A DNA stretch of 16,227 bases, taken from NCBI GenBank assembly GCA_900642245.1, contig CAAAJI010000032.1, positions 341,354 through 357,580 of the forward strand, read 5' to 3'. The notes beneath the pieces were generated by a model. It was given only the letters and a program-made list of their open reading frames with translations. It was not told the DNA's origin and did not search any database. Positions 9,671 to 16,227 of the stretch are shown here, in pieces (within the stretch, counting starts at the first letter, position 1; every line of letters starts with the position of its first letter). This DNA is from Fragilaria radians. Taxonomy: Eukaryota > Bacillariophyta > Fragilariophyceae > Fragilariales > Fragilariaceae. Made by a program: the position numbers and the translations under genes.

Positions 9671-10297
9671 TTTGGGAACACGGAACAACTAATTCTTGTC
9701 TGATTAATGAAATTTTTCATTGTTTAAAGGCTTTGTCAAAATTTCATTGACATTTTCTTTGCTTTTTACATATTCAATTCTCATCACCTTAGTTGCAATA
9801 GGCTCTCGGACTCTATGGTAGGCCATGGCATTATGATTTTTCTTCAAAACACTTGAAGGAACTGAAGTATTTAAAACAAGGGACATATTATCTCCTAACA
9901 TTAGTGTTGCGCCTTCTAAATCCACACCTAATGACCTCAACATGAACCTTACTTCCAAAATGAGTTCTGTGGCATTTCTAGACGCTACTAACTCCGAGCC
10001 ATAAGTTGAAGTCTCCACTGTCTTCTGACGTTTAGATTCCCATCTGATTGGTGTATTATTTAACATCATAAGTATACCTGTGACGGATCTTCTAGTCACC
10101 AAATCATGTGCATGATCTGCATCCACATAGACAGTCATCCGGACTTTTGGTCCCTTTGACATAGGAAGGTCATTTGGAATTTCTTCTTCAGCATCTGGGT
10201 AGAAATCCTTCCAATTAGGGTGATCCTCATCCGGATAAACGGAGTGGTATGGATATGATGTATCAACAATTAGTCTCCCCTCTGGAAAAGTCTTAAG
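9671..10297 (-). pseudogene. copia RNase H domain, nearly intact, with premature stops at its end
   Basis: The frame follows the reverse transcriptase after an in-frame TAA (10298-10300) that splits ILA from LKTFPEG. It then runs to a stop at 9704-9706, with residual matching text (LFRVPK) to about 9671. YVDADHAHD, SELVASR and LGDNMS give the acidic residues (Asp, Glu, Asp) of the RNase H active site, followed by the usual VLTKPL-like tail, here EILTKPLNNEKFH. This domain degrades the RNA strand during reverse transcription in intact elements. It is the best preserved catalytic part here, though it could not be translated with its polymerase. Confidence 0.88.
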
Positions 10298-10300
10298 TTA

Positions 10301-11305
10301 AGCTAGAATTCTCTTAACAGCCTTCAAATGTCCTTCTCTAGGTGACATATTGAATCTACTCATAGCAGAAGTGGCATAGGCAATATCAAACCTTCCTAAA
10401 ACAATTATCCAAATGCAACAATCAATTATAGATTTATTCTTAGCTGAATTTTGTTCGGTAAATAATGGTGTGTCATCTATTTCCGGTTGATATCCTTCAC
10501 TCATGGGAGTTTTGATGGGCTTTAGCTCCTTGCCAAATAGCTTTTCAAACTTAGGTATGACATTCTGGATATAGGTTCTAGCGGAGACAGCTAATCCTAA
10601 GCCTTGATTCTTCCATGAATCACCGAGAAATTCCACATTTCCACCTAAATAGTACTCAGGAATACCTACATTCTTCAATAAATAGATATGGAACCTTTTG
10701 ATAATCCTTAGGTATGTCCTCCCCTGAATCAAGTACTATGAATGTCTGATAATTGGTAAGTTGCTTTAGCTCAGTCTTAATTGCCTCTTCTAAAGATTAT
10801 TGCCGTTTTTCTTATCTAGATTGATAGCATTCTTGATTCTCTTGGGAACTCAAATTCCAAATTTATTTTTGATACCGGTTGGACGTGATGAAACCTTATG
10901 TACCCTAGTAATTTCCATAGGTGTTTTGGTCTTACAATACCGTATCAGATGATAAAAAGGCATTCTATTGAGAAGGTTGTGGTTTCTTGCAAATGAGATT
11001 ATCGGGGTAGGGTTGCTGAGACTTAGCGCAAAGAAATTCACCCATGATTGTGATTTATTGATATCATTCCATTCTACTAGGCATTTATGATTTGTACTTG
11101 TGTTTATACCTATTTCTTCACGATACTTGAGCATTTTGATACATTCCCATGACTTTTCCTGGTCATCCTTTGACTTGTCCAATATATGTCGTTGATGTAA
11201 GCGATCTAGTTCAGTTTGAGCCTTAGATTCCATCAAGGCACTATGATATATTTCACACTCAGTAATTCCTAAATGAAGATCTAAAGTTTTGAAATTCTCA
11301 TGATT
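10301..11305 (-). pseudogene. copia reverse transcriptase with its catalytic core deleted
   Basis: After the stop at 11306-11308 the frame continues with FKTLDLHLGITECE and the ORF starting near 11236. That ORF carries SQSWVNFFALSLSNPTPIISF and HKVSSRPTGIKNKFGI, typical of the start of diatom copia polymerase. A TGA (10850-10852) and a frameshift near 10790 follow. At about 10682-10691 the text jumps from EDIPKDYQKVPY directly to YLLKNVGIPEYYLGG in another frame. The palm region, including the YVDD/YADD catalytic box, should lie between them and is missing. The thumb and connection region (LKPIKTPMSEGY, CCIWIIVLGRFDIAYATSAMSR) remains. The polymerase therefore cannot be active. Confidence 0.87.
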
Positions 11306-11308
11306 TTA

Positions 11309-12257
11309 AAACATAACTACGTCATAAAGAGGGAAGAAGACTTCTTGACTACTTGAGTTACAGATAGTTTGTAGCTTTGACCTAGTCCTATTTCCAATAT
11401 GTTGGTCTAACTGACGTGTTTTGGAACTTGTTCTGCTTGCCACATCATCCTTCTGCTTCCTTGTTTTCTGTTTATGGTTACTATTCCAAAGAAGATTAGA
11501 TGGTAGCACATCTAACTTATCAATCCTTTCTTGTACATCTGGCTTAAATGATACTCGTTTGTTTTGATGATTAGCATCTGCGGCAGATCTGACAACACTT
11601 CTGTGTAATACTGTGCTTAGATCATCCTTTAAGATCTTGAATGTAAGTTTGTCGCCTTTATTGTCTGCAAATCCAACAAAATGTCCAGGTTTCTCAGTGG
11701 TTTCAGGAAATTGGGAAACAGGATCTAAATACAGAACAGGTTCAAACCAATAAAACATTAGGATATGAGAGATTTCTGGTGTCCCCCCCTTGAGACTTCT
11801 TCTGATGTTTTCCAGTTGATTTGACGGTTTGCACTGAGATAATTGACATGCGCCAAATAATCTTGTACCAGAAACCACATGGTATCTGGTGCACCAGTTC
11901 TATCCAATAATACTTGAGCATGTGACTTTAAGTATTTTACACCATTTAGCTCTGCAGGATTCTGCCATGGACTGAGTGGTTCTGCCTATTGATACGCAAT
12001 GACTAGATCTCTATGAATTTGACAAACTTTCTGACTCATTTCAGATTTTGTATTATCTCTTCTGAGTGCAGATGGAATACCGTACTGTCTGATAAAATCA
12101 AGGTAGACATCTGGAAATTCAGATTCAGTCTTCATTCCCTCTACATACAACATCCTGGAAGTCATACCAAAAAAGACTTGTGTACAATGGAACCCAATTT
12201 CTGACTTGTAACAGTAGGAACTAGACAAGTTTTGTAACTTTCAGTGTCAATGACTTG
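11309..12257 (-). pseudogene. copia integrase, N-terminally deleted and frameshifted
   Basis: Recognisable parts are CTQVFFGMTSRMLYVEGMKTE, IPSALRRDN with the second catalytic Asp, NPAELNGVKYLKSHAQVLLDRTGAP with the catalytic Glu, and a C-terminal part with LMFYWFEPVLYLDP, GHFVGFADN and LHRSVVRSAAD. The text jumps from VIDTESYKT to FHCTQVFFG in a new frame near 12200-12225, so the HHCC zinc finger and the first catalytic Asp are absent. A TAG at 11986-11988 interrupts the core. A run of seven G (minus strand) near 11785 shifts the frame between VSRGG and TPEISH. The basic C-terminal tail ends at the TAA at 11306. In intact elements this enzyme inserts the cDNA into the host genome. Confidence 0.86.
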
Positions 12258-12854
12258 TTAGTAAGACTTATCTCCCATCTGATCAGAGAATGAGGACGGA
12301 TTCCACTGAGTGTCACCATGTGTTAAGCAATACTGTTTAAGTGAAGAGATGTCTTCAGCAGTAGGTAATCTCTGCTTGAAATGTACCGTACATCCAGCAA
12401 GGTCTAGAGAAATTGTAAGGATATCACTGTCATTGTTGTCCTTGACAATCATTTGTTGTGCTCCTCCGTGTCTATGAAAAATAGAATCAATGACTATGCC
12501 AAATTCTCTTAACTGAAACTCTGATAATAATGAATGATTTGATGTCTCGACATATACACCTTCATGTACTAATAGTAGAACAGACTTTCCATTGAGTAAG
12601 TCTAAGGCAGTAATAGCACTGACGATTGGAAGATTCCGTTTAATAGTAGTTTCATGATCAAAACCAACTACATTCGCACTTCTTGAGGTATGGATTGACA
12701 ATATCTCCCACCCTTTGCCTAGAACACAAGTATCAGCACCACCATCTAGAATACTAATGTGATGATTTTCTGGTAGGAAAAGGAGATTCATGCACTTGCT
12801 ATACAAAGCATTATTTATACTGATACTTGTATGGACATTATGATCTGAGATCCA
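12258..12854 (-). pseudogene. copia aspartic protease and downstream linker, active-site motif altered
   Basis: The domain continues in the gag frame. ISILDGGADTCVLGKGWEIL holds the catalytic Asp (12744-12746). The usual Asp-Ser/Thr-Gly triplet reads Asp-Gly-Gly. Downstream, VVGFDHETTIKRNLPIVSA, NHSLLSEFQLREFG, HRHGGAQQM and GDTQWNPSSFSDQ match the conserved stretch after the protease in CoDi-type elements. The frame stops with TAA at 12258-12260, yet matching text (QVIDTESYKT) continues past it, so this is an in-frame nonsense change rather than a natural end. The protease would cut the Gag-Pol polyprotein. The gag/protease border given here is approximate. Confidence 0.82.
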
Positions 12855-15058
12855 AAGGTCATAATCTGTGTCTTGTTGAGCTTCATAAATATTGGAAGTA
12901 TTGACCGCCTCTTCAAGGAATTCATCAACAAATCCATAATTCTGCTCTGCGTCCTCTTGAACTTCTTCCTCTTCTTTTGCAGTATTTTTGATTTTTACAT
13001 ATTGATTTGGTAGCTTGGAAGAAGTGTTATTGTTCCTTTCAGACATCTTAAATGCATCGTTTACATTTGTATCTGATGACTTTTTAGACTTATCCTCTTC
13101 TTGCTGTTGGCGTTTTCTTTCATGTAACAGCCATTTCTTTGCTTCTACAGAAAGTGTTGTCCAGATTTCTGGAGGTAATTGTGCCAGTTTACATATCAAT
13201 GAAGTCTTAGAATATGGTAAAGTGTCTATTTCTTCATCAGAACCAGCTGAATCTTCAAGTTGAAATTCATTAATTAAGGCTAAAATTGTCTTTATTTTAT
13301 CCTTCTTGGGAGTACCAGGAGATTGTGATGTACTATTGATCTGTCTTGCATTTTTCTCTTTGTTTTGCTGATGATATCTTATTACATGTGACATCAGAAA
13401 ATTGCATGTCTTTAGGAATGACTTATCACTAACTAAAGGTTCAAAAACAGTGTCAACCATACCAATATTTTGAGCATTCTGGACCAAACGACGTTTCTTA
13501 CTATTATCATCATTCCAATGAGTTTGGCCAAGTAAGACAAGTTCTGTGAATGCATGTTCATAGTCTTGTACCCATTGAAATAGCCCCCCTTTATAATGAC
13601 GATGAAAGACTGTCGTAATGACATTTTCTAGCCTTTTAATCCTGACATTCCTATTGCCATCAGTCTCATATTGATTAACTAGCTGATACCATGCCCGGAT
13701 ACCATCTTGTTTATTTCTATTCTCCATCAAGATTCTTCGTCCTATTCCACCTTGAAAAGCACTGAGTAATGCACCATACAGTGCGCGTGCATCCTTTTTT
13801 ATTTGAGATGCTGTAGGTACTTCATCCATGAAATCAACGTAACAGTCAACGCCTCTTTCTAAGTAGGCAGCCTGAAAACTAGTATCAAATAGATAACCTG
13901 CACCAATTCGTCCATAATGGACTTCAACACTGTTCCTAAAGCCTACAAAACGGTCTTTACTTCCATCCCAAATGACTCTTGAAGGTAAAACTTGACGTCT
14001 CTCACTGTTTGTAGCTGATATGGCTTGTGACCCCCCCCCCCTTAATCATGTTCATGAAGGAGCTAGGATGGTCTGGTACTTGATGTTCATCCACACCTAA
14101 AGGATATGGATCATTTTCATCATTCCTGTATCCATCAAAATCAGGTTTTGGCATCAAAGAGTGATTTAGGTGCTTAGGGTAGAAATCCTGTACATTAGAT
14201 TTGTTAGATGATTTAGAGACCTTTGAATCCTCTGATACATCACTTGGTGAAGATATCTTGCTGGAACACGATACAGTCTTCTTGGATCTGGTACTAATTG
14301 TAGATCCAATTAAAGAGTCTTGTGTCACAAAATCTTCTAAGTAGTCTAAGAAATCTTTCCTCATTTATCTATAATATGCCATGTAATGCTCTTTTAACCT
14401 AGACATTCCGTATTCATCTAGAAAACTAGTTTCTTCTTCAAATGTAGATGGGATGAGACTCTTTGCTATGTATGTCTATTCATCCAGACCAGCTTTTTCC
14501 TTAATTGACAACTTAATAGACCGTCCCAAGCATAACACTTTGATGACTGAATCCTGAAACACCGATTCAAGTAGATCTTGGCGTGGAAATAAGTTTACAA
14601 CCTCATGGAAGGCTAGCTCAGATAGTTGGATCATGTTCTTGATACTGCAGAGGTTCATAGAGATAATCAATGAATTAGATTTCTCATATAGTCCCATTGC
14701 ATCAAAGAGATTTTCAATTCCTGATGAAATGTCTGGAGATCCCCAAAATGACTTTTTGGATGACAAATTGCTCTTAATACTAGGACTATCCTCATGCCTC
14801 ATGACTCTTGATGACTGTAGGATTATTTTTCTTAGGACTATGAAGTATATCTAGCTTTTGCTCCTAAGAAGCTGGCAGTGACTTAACAATCTTAGGCATT
14901 TTTACATCTTTAGAAGTGACCGGTCTTTTTGTTTGACGCTCTTGGGGTCTTCTAGGATGACTACCAGGTTGTTTCTTCATTGTTCTTGTTGACCTTCTGG
15001 GTCCTTGATCAATCTCTCTTGGGTTTTGGGTAGCACCCTTCCTTGTTGGTGAACTCAT
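12855..15058 (-). pseudogene. copia gag, broken by stops and frameshifts
   Basis: It starts at ATG 15058 with a very basic N-terminus (MSSPTRKG, Arg/Lys/Pro-rich), which ends at a stop at 14864. A second piece (14802 leftward) runs in one frame through in-frame TAG 14476 and TAA 14365, reading GLDE, YIAKSLIPST and DFLDYLEDFV in sequence. At 14031-14041 a run of 11 G (minus strand) changes the frame after SSFMNMIKGG, and another change near 13985-13990 restores VLPSRVIWDGSKDRF. The open frame then continues through YLERGVDCYVDFMDEVPTASQIKKD and GGIGRRILMENRNKQDG, conserved Gag text, and on into protease. No CCHC zinc knuckle is seen. The protein would form the virus-like particle. Confidence 0.83.
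14031..14041 (-). repeat. 11-bp G homopolymer in gag
   Basis: Eleven consecutive C on the plus strand (G on the coding strand) sit exactly where the gag reading frame changes. A slippage indel or an assembly error are equally good explanations. Confidence 0.9.
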
Positions 15059-15608
15059 GATGATTAATCAAGTCTAATCCAGATGGAATTGGTCTAAGAT
15101 TGAAATATAAGTGGGCTTGAAATTGATAGACTTGTGCTATTAAACTTAAATGAATTCCGCTAGATTTGCCAGAGACCAATAATTCCTTAAGAATGTTGAA
15201 GTTGGATAGACTTTACTTGAACTTCAAACCTGAAATGACCTTAAATAAGTGCTTTAAACTTGAATAAACCTTAAATAAAAACTTTGAACTTTAATAAAAC
15301 CGAATAAAACCGTTGAACTTGAATAGATCTTGATAAACACGTTGAACCTGAATTGGTAGAAGACAACCACAGCCTGAGAAATTAAGAAGTACAGCTGCAG
15401 TTGAACTTGAGTTTGTAGAAGACAAGAGTGACCTGTGATGCCGGAAGTACAGTCACAATTGAACTTGACAGCTTTGAACTTTCCGTTGAAACTTCCAAAA
15501 TAGATCAAAAATGTAGCCAATAGGAGGAAGATGACAACCAGGAAGAGAGGAAGTGAAAGCTCAAGCACAGACAGTGTCAACTCTGGGTCTGGACCAGATT
15601 ACCAAATT
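15059..15608 (-). other. retroelement 5' leader
   Basis: This 550-bp stretch separates the LTR end from the gag start. It contains repeated TTGAAC-centred words and a two-unit tandem repeat (separate entry). The sequence directly inside the LTR reads TTTGGTAATCTGGTCC on the minus strand. That is where the primer-binding site should be, and it resembles the TGGTA start of initiator-Met primer sites only weakly. An 11-bp palindrome (TCTGG-A-CCAGA, 15588-15598) lies there too. Confidence 0.6.
15356..15470. repeat. two-unit imperfect tandem repeat, about 58-59 bp
   Basis: Unit 1 starts with GTAGAAGACAA at 15356 and unit 2 at 15415. Both continue with a GAAGTACAG block and end in TTGAACTTGA (15401-15410 and 15459-15468). 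To the left, about 15180-15350, the TTGAAC(TTGAATAAACC) word recurs in shorter, degenerate form. The middle of the units has diverged, so the duplication is not recent. Confidence 0.75.
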
Positions 15609-16060
15609 TGTATACCACTTGGATGGGCCCCTTGGGGAGGGTAACGAATAGCGGTCTAACTCAAAGTTTGTTTAGACTGGATAAAGTGAAGTCCAGTTCT
15701 TGTGACCTTCCAGCAAAGATATCTGTGGATTCCAATGCCAGCTGCTTTACGTGTTTTAGTTCTGGTGTCAGCTCACCCGAAATTGCGGGGTTTTGTCCGA
15801 CTTTGCGCTTGGTTTATGTTATCGCTCGGGCCTAAGCCTCCACTTGCGCACTATTGAGTGTTTATAGTCTGCCTTGCGACAACTTCACTCAAAAAGTAAA
15901 TCCACAAGTGGAAAAATCTTTGTTACTGTCCCGGGCTAAAAAAATAACCCCATCGTATTTCTAACGGTCAGCTCACCAGGCCTGGGGCTTGTGCTTTCAC
16001 AAGGGATTTGAGGTTTACTCCTCCACTCTGCAACTACTCCCTTAGCCCTTCAACGTGGGA

Positions 16061-16066
16061 TTTATA
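16061..16066 (-). promoter_or_regulatory. possible LTR TATA box
   Basis: The minus strand reads CTGTATAAATCCC within the LTR. A TATA box here would start transcription a little to the left, inside the LTR and towards gag, as expected for a U3 promoter. Confidence 0.5.
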
Positions 16067-16163
16067 CAGTTTTCTTCTGCCTCTCAGCTGGGAGCGTCAA
16101 TGAGGATTGGGTTTGCATTCAAAATTCTTGGAATATGCTCAGAGAGCGAGCGCCAAGCTTTAA

Positions 16164-16226
16164 GGAGTTTCTTGCTTCTCCAGCAATGCATTTTAAGGTA
16201 AGTTTTTAGGAGTTTCTTGCTTCTCC
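16164..16226. repeat. 18-bp direct repeat in LTR U3
   Basis: GGAGTTTCTTGCTTCTCC occurs at 16164-16181 and again at 16209-16226, 45 bp apart. Both lie upstream of the putative TATA box in the transcription direction of the element, a usual place for repeated enhancer-type elements in LTRs. Each copy also has short self-complementary ends (GGAG/CTCC). Confidence 0.8.
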
Positions 16227-16227
16227 C

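Larger units (their letters stand above)
9671..16227 (-). mobile_element. decayed Ty1/copia LTR retrotransposon, CoDi-like, partial
   Basis: On the minus strand the order is LTR, leader, gag, protease, integrase, reverse transcriptase, RNase H. Integrase before reverse transcriptase defines copia rather than gypsy elements. The protein words (for example VRRDN-type integrase text, LLKNVGIPEYYLGG, YVDADHAHD) match what I recall of diatom CoDi elements. In-frame stops occur at 14476, 14365, 12258, 11986, 11306, 10850, 10298 and 9704. Frameshifts lie near 14803-14864, 14031-14041, 13985-13990, 11785 and 10790. Internal deletions lie near 12200-12225 and 10682-10691. The 5' LTR leaves the window on the right, and no 3' LTR was found on the left. 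The copy is dead for autonomous transposition. Confidence 0.88.
15609..16227 (-). repeat. 5' LTR of the copia element, cut by the window edge
   Basis: The inner end is placed at 15609 because the minus strand ends in GGTATACA there, the CA end expected of an LTR. It is more GC-rich than the flanking leader and has no coding content; a 75-codon plus-strand frame is accidental. The outer end is not reached by 16227, where the minus strand begins GGGAGAAGC, which could lie just inside a TGTT-type LTR start. The boundary is inferred, since no second LTR is available for alignment. Confidence 0.6.

Noticed and set aside
15254..15580. Minus-strand 108-codon frame in the retroelement leader with a strongly hydrophobic N-terminus
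   Set aside because: It has no ATG; it begins at TTG with a stop shortly upstream. It also overlaps the tandem repeats, so the hydrophobic text is probably a by-product of T-rich coding-strand sequence.

Overview
The window looks like nuclear DNA of a microalga, most probably a diatom (an inference). It is AT-rich. Its genes have short introns (62-112 bp) with GT-AG ends, and the products start with secretory signal peptides. The right 40% is a decayed Ty1/copia retrotransposon that resembles the CoDi elements of diatoms. Two other genes belong to a cysteine-rich secreted family that I associate with diatom predicted proteins but cannot name.

Layout. (1) 211-1767, plus strand: an intron-less secreted or surface protein with a beta-propeller-like core and a possible GPI-anchor tail. 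(2) 1768-2808: intergenic, with one stretch that looks like a decayed coding relic. (3) 6217-2809, minus strand: a six-exon gene for a secreted protein of 1002 residues. It has a cysteine-rich N-terminal module followed by two lectin-like beta-sandwich domains of a type common in bacterial secreted proteins. The exon joins I worked out keep one frame over 3009 nt. (4) 6218-6674: a divergent promoter region. (5) 6675-8327, plus strand: a two-exon paralogue (527 residues) of the N-terminal part of gene 3, lacking the lectin-like domains. (6) 8328-9670: AT-rich DNA without a supported gene. (7) 9671-16227, minus strand: a copia retroelement in the order LTR, leader with repeats, gag, protease, integrase, reverse transcriptase, RNase H. 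It has at least eight in-frame stops, several frameshifts and two internal deletions. One deletion removed the start of the integrase, the other the catalytic core of the reverse transcriptase. Only the 5' LTR is seen, and it runs off the right edge. The element cannot be autonomous.

Functional picture. The three host genes all encode predicted secreted or surface proteins. Two are head-to-head paralogues that may share a promoter. The lectin-like domains suggest binding of polysaccharide or cell-wall material, but no catalytic function can be assigned from sequence alone. The most interesting parts are the paralogue pair, with its different domain content and intron pattern, and the clear record of decay in the retroelement.
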